Shown: positions 24,626 through 33,911, numbered from the stretch's first letter. The stretch is 64,000 bases of DNA from Amycolatopsis viridis (GCF_011758765.1 NZ_JAANOU010000001.1:2170001-2234000); one strand, 5' to 3'. Numbers and translations: made by a program. The notes: generated by a model not told the origin, from the sequence alone.

Positions 24626-25881
24626 CCGAGCGCGACCGTGAGGAACACGCCGAACGTCAGCCAGAGGTAGGCGTTCTGGCACAGCCACCGCACCCCGGCC
24701 GCGGTGAAGTCGAACACCGAGTTCTCCTGCAGCCCGGCGAACGGCAGCACCCCGCCGGAGGTCACGAGGAGGGTGCCGGCCAGCGCGACCCAGGCCGGCA
24801 CCGAGCCGCGGAAGGCGCGATCGGCCAGCCAGATCAGCAGCATCGCCAGCCACACCCAGTGGTGCACCCAGCTGTACGGGGAGACGGCCGTCATCGCGAG
24901 CCCGCACAGCGTCACCGCGCCCAGCTCCTCGCCGCGCGCGGACAGGCGGCGCACCAGCAGCAGGCACACCACCGCCGTCACCACGGCGGCCAGCAGCCAC
25001 ACGATCTGCATGCCCCCGGCGAGGCCGGTCGTGCGCGCGAAGAACCCGCGCAGCGACTCGTTCGACGGGTTCTCCGGCACCCCCACCCGGGCCGGGTCGG
25101 CGAACGCGCCGGACCAGAAGGTCACCGAGTCGTGCCCGAGGACGGCGAATCCGATCGCCACGGTCGCCGCGAACGCGCCGCCGGCGACCGCCGCGGCCCG
25201 GTAGCGGCGCGTGACCAGCAGGTACAGCACGAAGAACGCCGGCGTCAGCTTGATCCCGGTAGCGATCCCGATCAGCGCGCCCTTGACCTTCGACGAGTCG
25301 GGCAGCGCCACGTCGAGCAGCACCAGCGTCATCAGCAGGATGTTGACCTGACCGAACGCCATCGTCTCGCGCACCGGCTCGCACCACATCAGCACCGCCG
25401 CGACCGGCAGGCTGAACACCACCAGCCGCACGTCGCGCCGCAACCGCAGCAGCGACAGCGCTGCCCACACACCGGCCACCAGCATCGCGTAGTCACCGAG
25501 CGCGCCCACCCAGCGGAACCCCGCGCCCGTCACCGCGGCGAGCGGGACGAACAGCAGCGCCGCGAACGGGGTGTAGACGAACTCCCACACGCCGCGGACG
25601 TGGCCCACCAGCGGTGTGTCGTAGACGGACACGCCGTGCAGCACCCGCTGACCCGCGATCCGGTAGACGCCCAGGTCGAGCAGGTGCAGCAGTGCGGGCA
25701 GGTTGGCCAGGACCTCGCGCACGTACCAGAAACCGCACACCCCGCCCAGCACCAGCACCGGCCAGAAGACCGCCCAGGGCACCGGTCGCCGGCCGCCGTC
25801 CCGCGGTGCCGGCCCCGCGGCCGCCGTCTCGGCGGTGGACGAGGGCACCGGCACTCCCAGTGCTTGCTGGTCCGGGCGCAT
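24583..25881 (-). CDS. GT87 family integral membrane mannosyltransferase-like protein
   Basis: A 432-residue polytopic membrane protein of the GT-C fold, DUF2029/GT87 (PimE-like) family, likely using a polyprenyl-phosphate sugar for cell-envelope glycolipids. Features are an early loop with the catalytic-type acid (HLLDLGVYRIAG), about ten hydrophobic helices, and the block GIKLTPAFFVLYLL shared with the second GT87 gene of this window. The start is the ATG at 25881. It is upstream of nothing obvious on its strand and overlaps the convergent luciferase-like gene. Confidence 0.85.
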   Translation of the reverse strand: MRPDQQALGVPVPSSTAETAAAGPAPRDGGRRPVPWAVFWPVLVLGGVCGFWYVREVLANLPALLHLLDLGVYRIAGQRVLHGVSVYDTPLVGHVRGVWEFVYTPFAALLFVPLAAVTGAGFRWVGALGDYAMLVAGVWAALSLLRLRRDVRLVVFSLPVAAVLMWCEPVRETMAFGQVNILLMTLVLLDVALPDSSKVKGALIGIATGIKLTPAFFVLYLLVTRRYRAAAVAGGAFAATVAIGFAVLGHDSVTFWSGAFADPARVGVPENPSNESLRGFFARTTGLAGGMQIVWLLAAVVTAVVCLLLVRRLSARGEELGAVTLCGLAMTAVSPYSWVHHWVWLAMLLIWLADRAFRGSVPAWVALAGTLLVTSGGVLPFAGLQENSVFDFTAAGVRWLCQNAYLWLTFGVFLTVALGYRAAVRTDSASSR

Positions 25882-25922
25882 GGTGGACAAGCCTAAACGG
25901 GCCGGATGCGCTCCGCCTCCCG

Positions 25923-27449
25923 TCAGGCCGGGCAGAGCGTGCCGTCGGCGGGGACCTTGCCGTCGACGAGGAACGCCCGCACCGCCTCCGCCGCGCACGG
26001 CGAGGACAGCGCACCGTGCCCGGCGCCCTGCCACGCCACCCGCACCGCGCCGGGGATCTGCTGCGCGGCGCGCGCCGTGCCGATCTCGGGCGTGACCGGG
26101 TCGATCAGGGTGCTGGTGACCACGACCGGCGGGATTCCCGGAGTGCCCGGCGTGGGCAGCGGCTCGGTTCGCGCCGGCCACGGCAGGCACCACGCCAGCG
26201 TTTGCGTCACGAGCCCGCCGAAGAGCGGGTAGCGGCCGCGCAGCTGGTCGGTCAGCCCGGCGATCCGGTCGGCGGGCACCCGCGCGGTCGTGTCGTTGCA
26301 TTCGGTGGCCAGCGTCCCGTCCAGGCTGGAGGGTGCGCTGTCGGAGCCGTTGAGCGCCGGTGCGACGAACGCCGCCAGCCCGCGGATGTCGCCGGTGCGG
26401 GCGGCGTCCAGCGCCCGGGCCAGCTCGGTCCAGCGGGTCCGGTCGGCGAGGCCGGCGACCACGGCCCGCAGCGCGATGCCCGGCCCGAACACCGCGCCAC
26501 CCGAGGTGGCCTGGGGTGCGGTGCGCAACCGGTCCAGCACCGCGGTGACCGTCGCGGGCGCGTCCTGCCCGACGGCCCTGCCGTAGGTGTCCAGCGTCGC
26601 CTGCTGCGCGGCGGCCAGGTCGCCGAGCACGGTCGCCGTGTCCCCGGACGGGTCCGGCACGCCGTCCAGCACGAACCGCCCGACCCGGTCCGGGAACCGG
26701 GCCGCGTAGGAGAGGAGGACCTGCGAGCCCTCGCCGTGGCCGAGCGCGTGCAGCTTCGGCACTCCCAGCTCGCCGCGGATCTCCTCGAGGTCGCCCGCGG
26801 TGCGCCAGCTGTCGAACGCCTGCTGGGTCCCGCCGAGGTCGATGGCGCACTGCTGCCCGGCCTTGCGTGCGGCGTCCAGCAGGGGTTCCAGGTCGTGGCC
26901 GGCGGGGTCGGCGTCGAGCAGCTGGGCGCGGGTGTCCTCGGGCACGCAGGACAGCGGGTCGGATTCACCCGTGCCGCGCCGGTCGACGCCGATCAGCGAG
27001 AACCGCTGCAGCAGCGCGGGCGGCAGCGTCGACGCGAGGCGGGCCGCGTAGAGGGTGCCGGGCGAGCCGTCGACGTCGTTGACCACCACCAGGGGGACCG
27101 CGCCGTCGCCCGCCCTGAGCACGGACACGCGCGTCTGGATCCGGCCCGGCAGCGCTGGTGTGTCCAATGTGGACAGCACCGTGCCACAGCTGAACCGCAG
27201 GTAGCCCGGTGCCGCGGAGCCCAGGCGGCTGCGGGTCTGCTGGTCGCAGTCGGTCCAGTCCAGCGTCGGCGAGCGTGGTTCGGTCAGGGGCGGCAACGGC
27301 ACCGCCGCGGCGGAACTGGACGGCGCGGAGGAGACCGGTTCGTCGTTCTCCACGACCGGTGGCCGCTTCGACGGTCCCGCCGTGCACCCCGCGACGAGGG
27401 CCGTCGACAGCACGGCGACCACCAGACCCACGAGACCCCGGCGTGGCAC
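25923..27449 (-). CDS. Alpha/beta-hydrolase-fold lipoprotein, nucleophile apparently missing
   Basis: A 508-residue secreted lipoprotein: an N-terminal signal with lipobox LVAGC, a Ser/Pro-rich linker, then the TAP-like/SlpD-type hydrolase fold. The oxyanion strand SLIGVDRRGTGESD, the C-terminal TAP-like part with DPVTP and the histidine in GAGHGALSSPC are all present. At the nucleophile elbow it reads ALGHGEGSQVLLSY, so the usual G-x-S-x-G is G-H-G-E-G, with Gly in the Ser position. It may be a non-catalytic binding protein. The GTG at 27449 follows GAGGAAA and gives a proper signal peptide. Confidence 0.85.
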   Translation of the reverse strand: MPRRGLVGLVVAVLSTALVAGCTAGPSKRPPVVENDEPVSSAPSSSAAAVPLPPLTEPRSPTLDWTDCDQQTRSRLGSAAPGYLRFSCGTVLSTLDTPALPGRIQTRVSVLRAGDGAVPLVVVNDVDGSPGTLYAARLASTLPPALLQRFSLIGVDRRGTGESDPLSCVPEDTRAQLLDADPAGHDLEPLLDAARKAGQQCAIDLGGTQQAFDSWRTAGDLEEIRGELGVPKLHALGHGEGSQVLLSYAARFPDRVGRFVLDGVPDPSGDTATVLGDLAAAQQATLDTYGRAVGQDAPATVTAVLDRLRTAPQATSGGAVFGPGIALRAVVAGLADRTRWTELARALDAARTGDIRGLAAFVAPALNGSDSAPSSLDGTLATECNDTTARVPADRIAGLTDQLRGRYPLFGGLVTQTLAWCLPWPARTEPLPTPGTPGIPPVVVTSTLIDPVTPEIGTARAAQQIPGAVRVAWQGAGHGALSSPCAAEAVRAFLVDGKVPADGTLCPA

Positions 27450-27516
27450 GACGTTTCCTCTTTCCGCTGTGGTGCTTGTCCGCTCCGAGGTTCGCACGAC
27501 CCCCGTGTGCCCGGAG

Positions 27517-28590
27517 TCAGCGGGTGCGCTTCACCTCGCCGTGGAAGACCGCGTCGAGGTCGTAGCGGGCCGGCTCGTCGAGCTGGGCGTAGTCGCACGA
27601 GGCCGGGTCGCGGTCCGGGCGCCAGCGCACGAACTGCGCGGTGTGCCGGAACCGCGACGGGTAGCCGCCCTCGGTGTGCTCGTAGGCGACCTCGACGACC
27701 CGCTCGGGCCGCAGCGGCACCCACGGCTGCTCGGTGGCCCGCCACCGCGTGATGCCGCCCGGCAGGCGCTGCCCGTCGACGGTGCCGTCCAGCCACGGGT
27801 GCGGCGGCCCCTCGGTGATCAGGTCCGCGAGCTCCCCGGCCAGCTCCCGGCGCCGCGTCACCGGGAACGAGCCGACGACCCCGACGTGGTGCAGCACGCC
27901 GCGCTCGTCGTGCAGGCCGAGCAGCAGCGACCCGACCGCCTCGCCGGGGGTGGAGTCCTTGTGCCAGCGCAGCCCGGCCACCACGCAGTCGGCGGTGCGC
28001 GAGTGCTTGTACTTGATCATGATCCGCTTGCCCGGCTCGTACCCGGCGTCCAGCGGCTTGCCGATCACCCCGTCCAGCCCGGCGCCCTCGAACAGCTCGA
28101 ACCAGTGCCGCGCGGTGGCCGGGTCGGTGGTGGCGGGGGTGATGTTCAGGCCGCCGCCGGCCAGCTCCGCCAGCCGGGCTCGCCGCGCCGCGGTCGGCTC
28201 GCCGAGGAACGGCTCGTCACCGAGCGCGAGCAGGTCAAACGCGACGAACGTGGCCGGAGTCTGCTCGGCGAGCAGCTTGATGCGCGACTCGGCGGGGTGG
28301 ATGCGCTCGGTCAGCGCGTCGAAGTCGAGGTGGCCCGCGCGGCCGACGACCAGCTCGCCGTCCAGCACCACCCGGTCCGGCAGCAGCGGCGGCAGCTGCG
28401 CCAGGACCTCCGGGAAGTACCGGTTCAACGGCTTGCCGGCCCGCGACTGCAACGTCAGCTCGGCACCGTCGCGGAAGACGAGGCAGCGGAAGCCGTCCCA
28501 CTTCGGTTCGAACAGCAGCTCGTCGGAGTCCGGGATCGCCTTCGCCGGTTTCGCCAGCATCGGCTGGATCGGCGGGGTCAGCGGCAGCAT
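27517..28590 (-). CDS. ligC: ATP-dependent DNA ligase (LigC type)
   Basis: A 357-residue ATP-dependent ligase joining nicks through an enzyme-AMP. The adenylated lysine is K30 in LFEPKWDGFR. Motif III lies around VAFDLLAL, motif IV at LDGVIGKPLD and motif V at RIMIKYKHSRTADCVV; an OB-fold domain follows. It lacks polymerase and nuclease domains, so it is the stand-alone LigC class used in repair or end joining rather than full LigD. The start is the ATG at 28590, 9 nt after the RibD-C gene upstream. Confidence 0.9.
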   Translation of the reverse strand: MLPLTPPIQPMLAKPAKAIPDSDELLFEPKWDGFRCLVFRDGAELTLQSRAGKPLNRYFPEVLAQLPPLLPDRVVLDGELVVGRAGHLDFDALTERIHPAESRIKLLAEQTPATFVAFDLLALGDEPFLGEPTAARRARLAELAGGGLNITPATTDPATARHWFELFEGAGLDGVIGKPLDAGYEPGKRIMIKYKHSRTADCVVAGLRWHKDSTPGEAVGSLLLGLHDERGVLHHVGVVGSFPVTRRRELAGELADLITEGPPHPWLDGTVDGQRLPGGITRWRATEQPWVPLRPERVVEVAYEHTEGGYPSRFRHTAQFVRWRPDRDPASCDYAQLDEPARYDLDAVFHGEVKRTR

Positions 28591-28599
28591 GGGCCCACC

Positions 28600-29355
28600 C
28601 TAGCCGCGGCGGCGGTACCGCAGCATCGCGAAACCGTCCTCGACCAGCACCGATGCCAGTTCCATCGCGCGGGCCCCGCTCGCCATCCGCCCGATCGCGA
28701 TGCGGTCCGCGCCCCCGCCGGCCAGCAACGGCGCCACCGTCAGGCACAGCTGGTCGACCAGGTCCTCGGCGACCAGCTCGCCGAACAGGTGCGGCCCGCC
28801 CTCGCAGTTGATCCGTTTCAGGCCGCGGCCGGCCAGCTGCGCGAGCGCGCTGCGCAGGTCGATGGTCTCCACCCCGGCGAGGAGGATGTCGGCGCCCGCG
28901 TCCGCCAGCGCCGCCCGCCGCTCCGCCGGGGCGTGCTCGGTGGTGATCACGATCGGCGGCACCGTCGTATCGGTGAACAGCGGCGCCGCCGGGTCGAGAC
29001 GGGCGCTGCCGGTGACCACCGCGATCGGCGGCACCTCGGCGAGGCCGAGCCGCGCCCGGCGTGCCCGGCGTTCCGGGCTGGTGCGGGCACCGCGGTAGTT
29101 CTCCGCGCGGACGGTGCCGGCGCCGGCCAGCACCACGTCGGCCAGCAGGCGGCCGAGGAAGAAGATCCGCTTGTCCGCCGGGCCGGACAGGCCCTCGGAC
29201 CGGCCCTCCAGTGTCGAGGCGCCGTCCGCGGAGGAGGTGAAGTTGGCCTGCACCCAGGGCCCGTCGAGGGCCTCCGGGTATCCGTAGATCCGTTCCAGGT
29301 CGTCGTCGGAGAGGTCGTCGAGGAGGTCGGGCCACACGCTGCGCACGATCTCCAT
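28600..29355 (-). CDS. Pyrimidine reductase family protein (RibD C-terminal domain)
   Basis: A 251-residue NADPH-dependent reductase of the RibD C-terminal/DHFR-like family. It shows the early NFTSSADGASTLEGRS substrate loop, LLADVVLAGAGTVRAE and the NADPH-binding INCEGGPHLFGELV. It lacks the deaminase domain of RibD, so a direct riboflavin role is uncertain; many actinobacteria encode such stand-alone proteins. ATG at 29355 is chosen, with a GTG one codon earlier possible. It is divergent from zapE across 55 bp. Confidence 0.87.
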   Translation of the reverse strand: MEIVRSVWPDLLDDLSDDDLERIYGYPEALDGPWVQANFTSSADGASTLEGRSEGLSGPADKRIFFLGRLLADVVLAGAGTVRAENYRGARTSPERRARRARLGLAEVPPIAVVTGSARLDPAAPLFTDTTVPPIVITTEHAPAERRAALADAGADILLAGVETIDLRSALAQLAGRGLKRINCEGGPHLFGELVAEDLVDQLCLTVAPLLAGGGADRIAIGRMASGARAMELASVLVEDGFAMLRYRRRG

Positions 29356-29410
29356 CACATCACGGCCGGAGGGCACCGGCTCGCCGCCGTGCTCCCGATA
29401 CCCTGGGCGG

Positions 29411-30439
29411 ATGCCCGCGCACCTCACCGACCGGCGTCCCGAGCTGGGGGCGGACGAGCTGATCGCCGCACTGGTGCCGCCGCCGCGCTTCGACGCCGTG
29501 CGGTTCGCCACCTACGTGCCGAACCCGGACGAGCCGAGCCAGGCGCAGGCCGTGCGGGACTGCTCGGCGTTCGCGGCGCGCATCGGCGCAGCGGCCCCGA
29601 AGAAGTCGAAGCTGCGGGCGCTGTTCGGCGGGGGATCGGCGCCCGACCCGGCGACCCTCGGCCTCTACCTCGACGGCGGGTTCGGCGTGGGCAAGACCCA
29701 CCTGCTCGCCTCCACCTGGCACGACGCGCCCTCGCCCAAGGCCTACGGCACGTTCGTCGAGCTGACCCACCTGGTCGGCGCGCTCGGGTTCGGCGAGGCG
29801 GTGCGGCGGCTGTCGGAGCACCGGCTGCTCGCGATCGACGAGTTCGAGCTGGACGACCCTGGCGACACGATGCTGGTCACCCGCCTGCTGCGGGAGCTGA
29901 CCGACGCCGGTGTGCACGTGGCGGCGACCTCGAACACGCTGCCGGACAAGCTGGGCGAGGGCCGGTTCGCGGCCGAGGACTTCCTGCGGGAGATCCAGTC
30001 GCTGTCGTCGCGGTTCTCCGTGGTGCGGGTGGACGGGCCGGACTACCGCCACCGCGGGCTGCCCGAGGCGCCGCCGCCGGTGGACGAGGAGACCCTGCTG
30101 ACGTCGGCGGAGACCCGTGAGGGCGCGACGCTGGACGACTTCGACGCGCTGTGCGCCCACCTGGCGACGCTGCACCCGTCCCGCTACGGCCGTCTCGTCG
30201 ACGGCGTGTCCGTCGTGCACGTCCGCGGTGTGCGGCCGGCGCCGGACCAGAACGTCGCGCTGCGGCTGGTCGCCTTCGCCGACCGGCTCTACGACCGGGC
30301 CATCCCGGTGGTCGTCTCCGGCGAGTCGCTCGCGGCCCTGTTCACCGAGGAGATGCTGCAGGGGGGCTACCGGAAGAAGTACCTGCGGGCGGTGAGCCGT
30401 CTGACGGCACTCGCGCGAGACGCCGCGTCGGTGAGCTGA
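29411..30439 (+). CDS. zapE: Cell division protein ZapE (AFG1-like ATPase)
   Basis: A 342-residue AAA-type ATPase, ortholog of ZapE/AFG1. Walker A is GGFGVGKTHLL, Walker B is LLAIDEFEL, followed by the sensor strand VAATSNTLPDKLGEGRF and the arginine block SLSSRF. In other bacteria ZapE acts on the Z-ring or in membrane protein quality control; this is family knowledge. The 3' end overlaps the convergent PAP2 phosphatase gene by 98 nt, unusually long for this genome. Confidence 0.9.
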   Translation: MPAHLTDRRPELGADELIAALVPPPRFDAVRFATYVPNPDEPSQAQAVRDCSAFAARIGAAAPKKSKLRALFGGGSAPDPATLGLYLDGGFGVGKTHLLASTWHDAPSPKAYGTFVELTHLVGALGFGEAVRRLSEHRLLAIDEFELDDPGDTMLVTRLLRELTDAGVHVAATSNTLPDKLGEGRFAAEDFLREIQSLSSRFSVVRVDGPDYRHRGLPEAPPPVDEETLLTSAETREGATLDDFDALCAHLATLHPSRYGRLVDGVSVVHVRGVRPAPDQNVALRLVAFADRLYDRAIPVVVSGESLAALFTEEMLQGGYRKKYLRAVSRLTALARDAASVS

Positions 30440-30977
30440 GCGCGAGCACCGCGGCGACGGCGAAGCACGCGCCGCCCAGCACATCGGTGGGGTAGTGGTA
30501 ACCCAGCCCGACCAGCCCGACACCGGCGACGACCAGCACGAACCCGCCGATCGAGGCGGTGATCGCGGTGGCCGCACCGGGGCGGGCGAGCAGCACGAGC
30601 ACGGTGAGGGTGGCGGCCAGGCTGACGGTGTGCCCGCTGGGGTAGGCGAGGTCGCTTTCCTTCGTCCGGTCGAACAGCGGCTTGAGCACCCACGTGTTGA
30701 GCGCGATCGGCACCGCGACACCGGTGACCGCCAACGCCACGCCGTCCCAGCGGCGGCCGAGCGCGCAGGCGAGCACGACGATCCCGAGCAGCGGCAGCAG
30801 CACCACCGGTTCGGTGGGCAGCACGAACAGGTGCAGCAGCGCGGGCTGACCGGCCGCGGCGCCGTAGATCCACGCCGTGATCCGCGTGTCGATGCCGCCG
30901 GCGGTGGTGTCCCCGGCGAACGGAATCCCGACGGCGACCGTGACCACGGCGCAGGCCGCGGCCACGCCCCACCTCAC
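30342..30977 (-). CDS. PAP2 superfamily phosphatase
   Basis: A 211-residue membrane phosphatase of the type-2 phosphatidic acid phosphatase family, with about six hydrophobic helices. The three catalytic blocks are present: KPLFDRTK, YPSGHT and GYHYPTDVLGG. Likely substrates are phospholipid or isoprenyl phosphates at the outer membrane face. A basic, Ser/Pro-rich C-terminal tail of about 25 residues coincides with the overlap with zapE and may be an artefact of extended reading. Its GTG overlaps the DUF2252 stop by four bases. Confidence 0.88.
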   Translation of the reverse strand: MRWGVAAACAVVTVAVGIPFAGDTTAGGIDTRITAWIYGAAAGQPALLHLFVLPTEPVVLLPLLGIVVLACALGRRWDGVALAVTGVAVPIALNTWVLKPLFDRTKESDLAYPSGHTVSLAATLTVLVLLARPGAATAITASIGGFVLVVAGVGLVGLGYHYPTDVLGGACFAVAAVLALSSPTRRLARVPSDGSPPAGTSSGSPPAASPR

Positions 30978-32362
30978 CGGTCACCCCGTGCCACCGGGAG
31001 ACGGCCCTGCTCGACCGCCCGGACCAGCTCGGCGTGGTCGGCCTCGGTCTGGTCGGCGTATCGCACCGCGAACCGGCCGATCGCCTCGTCGAGCCGGTCG
31101 TCGCCGTCGAGGTACCCCGCGAGCAGCCGCGGGTGGATCGACCGGATGTGCGCGCGGGCGAGCAGCGCACCGGCGAGGCGGCCGTAGTCGTCGAGATCCG
31201 TGCCGCTCAGCTCGGTGGGCTCGATGGAACCCTTGTGGTTGCGGAACTGCCGCACGATGAACGGCCTGCCCGCGATGGTCGTCCAGCCGAGCAGGATGTC
31301 GGACTCGGCCTGCACCAGACGCGTGCCGTGCACGATGCGTTGTCCCTCGTGCTCGGTGCGGTGCTCCGGAAGGTACGGCGTGAGCGCTGACGGCCGGGCC
31401 TCCTTGACCTGCAGCACCAGGTCCTCGTCGGTGTTGCCGTGCAGCAGCACCAGGTAGCTGCGCAACCCGACACTGCCGGTGCCGACCACGCGGAAGGCCA
31501 CATCGGCGATCCGGTATCGGGCTATGAGGTTGCGGCGCGATTCGCGGAGGGTGTGCACATAGGACACCAGGCTGTCGGCGACCGCGCCGGCGGTGGCCTC
31601 GTCGACGCGCCGCAGCACGGGCGGGTCGACGAGGTCACTGACGAACCGGTGCCGGCTCAGGCCGGCCGGGTGGTCGTCGATGCGCTCGGTCCACTTGGCG
31701 GCGACGCGGGCGCTGGTGTTGCGGCGTGCCTTCTCCGCGGCCGCCCCGAACTCGTCGGCGAGGTCCTCGGCCCGCACGTCGGACGAGACGTCCTCGTCGC
31801 CGAGCGCGGTCCACGACCGCAGGAACGGTGCGGTACCGAGCCGGCGCACGACGCGCCGGTAGGACTTCACCGAGTCCTCGGCCGCGTCCTGGCAGTCCTT
31901 TTCGGACACACCGCCCGCGCGCCCGGCCAGGACCAGGCTGGCGGCGAGGCGCTTGAGGTCCCACTCCCACGGGCCGCGCACGGTTTCGTCGAAGTCGTTG
32001 ACGTCCATCACGATCCGCCCGTCCGGCGTGCCGTACAGGCCGAAGTTCGCGGCGTGCGCGTCACCGCAGATCTGGGCGGAAAGCCCGCTGTGCGGTGTTC
32101 CGGCGAGGTCGGCGGCCATCAGCCCGGCCGCGCCGCGGAAGAACGCGAACGGCGACACGATCATGCGCCCGATCCGCAGCGGGATCAACTCGTCGAGGCG
32201 TCCGTCGTTGCCCGCGTCGACGAACTCGACGACGCCCGGCCGGTGCGCGCCCTTCGCGTCGTGGTCGTGCACCGCCGGCGGGGTGCGCGCGGCCAGTTCG
32301 CGTCCGCGCGCGTGGAGTTCCGCCGGGTCGCTCACCTCGCCCGGCACCAGGGCCCGTTCCAT
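30974..32362 (-). CDS. DUF2252 family protein
   Basis: A 462-residue cytoplasmic protein of the DUF2252 family, which has a kinase-like fold but no established reaction. Recognisable blocks are FAFFRGAAGLMAADLA, the kinase-like ICGDAHAANFGLYG and FDETVRGPWEWDLKRLAASL. The ATG at 32362 is preceded by a strong GGAGGAGG site. It is coupled by a 4-nt overlap to the PAP2 phosphatase gene, so the two may act on a common phosphorylated metabolite; this is inference. Confidence 0.88.
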   Translation of the reverse strand: MERALVPGEVSDPAELHARGRELAARTPPAVHDHDAKGAHRPGVVEFVDAGNDGRLDELIPLRIGRMIVSPFAFFRGAAGLMAADLAGTPHSGLSAQICGDAHAANFGLYGTPDGRIVMDVNDFDETVRGPWEWDLKRLAASLVLAGRAGGVSEKDCQDAAEDSVKSYRRVVRRLGTAPFLRSWTALGDEDVSSDVRAEDLADEFGAAAEKARRNTSARVAAKWTERIDDHPAGLSRHRFVSDLVDPPVLRRVDEATAGAVADSLVSYVHTLRESRRNLIARYRIADVAFRVVGTGSVGLRSYLVLLHGNTDEDLVLQVKEARPSALTPYLPEHRTEHEGQRIVHGTRLVQAESDILLGWTTIAGRPFIVRQFRNHKGSIEPTELSGTDLDDYGRLAGALLARAHIRSIHPRLLAGYLDGDDRLDEAIGRFAVRYADQTEADHAELVRAVEQGRLPVARGDR

Positions 32363-32474
32363 CCCCGCCTCCTCCCGCCGTCTGCACCGTCCGCACAGTC
32401 TGCACAACGTACGGCGGGTGCCGGAGGTTTCTGGGACTGGCTCACCGGGCGGTGACGCGCCCCGGTGCGTGCGG

Positions 32475-33680
32475 TCAGCGGGTCAGGACGCCGGCGAGGA
32501 TGTCCAGGCCGCGGTCGAGGTCCGCCTCCGCGATCGTCAGCGGCGGGGCCAGGCGGAGGGTGGCGCCGTGGGTTTCCTTGGCCAGCAGGCCCTTCTCCGC
32601 GAGCGCCGCGCATGCCTCGCGGCCGCTCAGGCCGCCCGGGGTGATGTCGATGCCGGCCCACAGGCCGCGTCCGCGCACCTCGGCCAGGCCGTGGCCGACC
32701 AGTTCGCCGAGCCGGGCGTGCATCCGCGCCCCGAGCTCGGCGGACCGCTGCTGGAACTCGCCGGTCGACAACAACGTGATCACCGCCCGGCCGACCGCGC
32801 AGGCCAGCGGGTTCCCGCCGAACGTGGACCCGTGCTCGCCGGGCTTGAGGACCCCCAGCACGTCGCGGCGCCCCACCACCGCGGACAGCGGCACGATGCC
32901 GCCGCCCAGCGCCTTGCCCAGCGTGTACAGGTCGGCCCGCACGCCGGCGTGCTCCAGCGCCAGCAGCGCGCCGGTGCGGGCCAGCCCGGACTGGATCTCG
33001 TCGGCGATCAGCAGCACGCCGGCCTCGTCGCACAGCCGCCGCGCCTCCGCCAGGTAGCCCTCCGGCGGCACCAGCACCCCGGCCTCGCCCTGGATCGGCT
33101 CGAGCAGGACTGCCGCGGTGCGCTCGGTGATCGCGTCCCGCAACGCCGCCGCGTCGCCGTACTTCACCACGGTGAACCCCGGCGTGTAGGGCCCGAACCC
33201 GGCCCGCGCGGTCTCGTCCGTGGAGAACGAGATGATCGTGGTGGTGCGCCCGTGGAAGTTCGATCCGGCGACCACGATCTCCGCCCGGCCGTCCGGTACG
33301 CCCTTGACCTCGTAGGCCCACTTGCGGGCGATCTTCAGCGCAGACTCCACCGCCTCCGCACCGGAATTCATCGGCAGGACCATCTCGGTGCCGGTCAGCT
33401 CCGCCAGCTCGCGGCAGAACGAACCCAGCTGGTCGTGGTGGAACGCGCGCGAGGTCAGCGTGACCCGCCCCAGCTGCTCCTGCGCGGCGGCGATCAGCGC
33501 CGGATGGCGGTGCCCGAAGTTCAGCGCGGAGTAGGCGGACAGGAAGTCGAGGTAGCGGCGGCCCTCGACGTCGGTCACCCAGGCGCCCTCGGCCTCGGCG
33601 ATCACGACGGGCAGCGGGTGGTAGTTGTGCGTGCTCCAGCGCTCGTCGAGCGCGATGAACTCGGCCGCGGAGGTCGTCAT
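32475..33680 (-). CDS. rocD: Ornithine aminotransferase
   Basis: A PLP-dependent class III aminotransferase of 401 residues that converts ornithine and 2-oxoglutarate to glutamate semialdehyde and glutamate in arginine catabolism. The PLP lysine sits in LYTLGKALGGGIVPLS, the cofactor-binding Asp block is LLIADEIQSGLARTG, and the N-terminal WSTHNYHPLPVVIAEAEG is typical of RocD. The dimethylargininase and Lrp genes that often accompany it are absent; instead a direct repeat and toxin-antitoxin debris lie upstream. Confidence 0.93.
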   Translation of the reverse strand: MTTSAAEFIALDERWSTHNYHPLPVVIAEAEGAWVTDVEGRRYLDFLSAYSALNFGHRHPALIAAAQEQLGRVTLTSRAFHHDQLGSFCRELAELTGTEMVLPMNSGAEAVESALKIARKWAYEVKGVPDGRAEIVVAGSNFHGRTTTIISFSTDETARAGFGPYTPGFTVVKYGDAAALRDAITERTAAVLLEPIQGEAGVLVPPEGYLAEARRLCDEAGVLLIADEIQSGLARTGALLALEHAGVRADLYTLGKALGGGIVPLSAVVGRRDVLGVLKPGEHGSTFGGNPLACAVGRAVITLLSTGEFQQRSAELGARMHARLGELVGHGLAEVRGRGLWAGIDITPGGLSGREACAALAEKGLLAKETHGATLRLAPPLTIAEADLDRGLDILAGVLTR

Positions 33681-33721
33681 GCCACTCAGGTTAAGGGCAG
33701 CCGGAGGTGGGAATCATCCGT

Positions 33722-33751
33722 TGATCGTTGCTGGCACGAGCTGATCGTTGC
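33722..33751. promoter_or_regulatory. Direct repeat upstream of rocD
   Basis: TGATCGTTGC occurs twice (33722-33731 and 33742-33751), exactly 20 bp apart and 42-71 bp before the rocD start. Two-turn spacing on one face suits cooperative binding by an Lrp/AsnC or similar regulator; this is inferred. Confidence 0.4.
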
Positions 33752-33755
33752 GCAG

Positions 33756-33911
33756 TTACCCGCGATACCGGTGGTTCGTTGCGCCCGGAGCGAGGGCAGG
33801 GAGGCCCGCGTCAGTCGCGGCGTCTGCCAGGCGGTCGTCATAGGTGACGAAGCCGTCGAGTGGCTCCTCGCTGAGGAGTTCGATGGCCGGACGTGTCGCC
33901 GGGTTACGCGC
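33756..33911 (-). pseudogene. PIN-domain toxin remnant (VapC-like C-terminus)
   Basis: Minus-strand reading gives a block close to the end of VapC-type PIN toxins: GFVTYDDRLADAATDAGL, then PALAPG and a stop. The N-terminal two thirds, with the first acidic residues, are gone, and there is no start codon. It follows the antitoxin-like frame without a shift, separated only by its stop. Confidence 0.55.
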
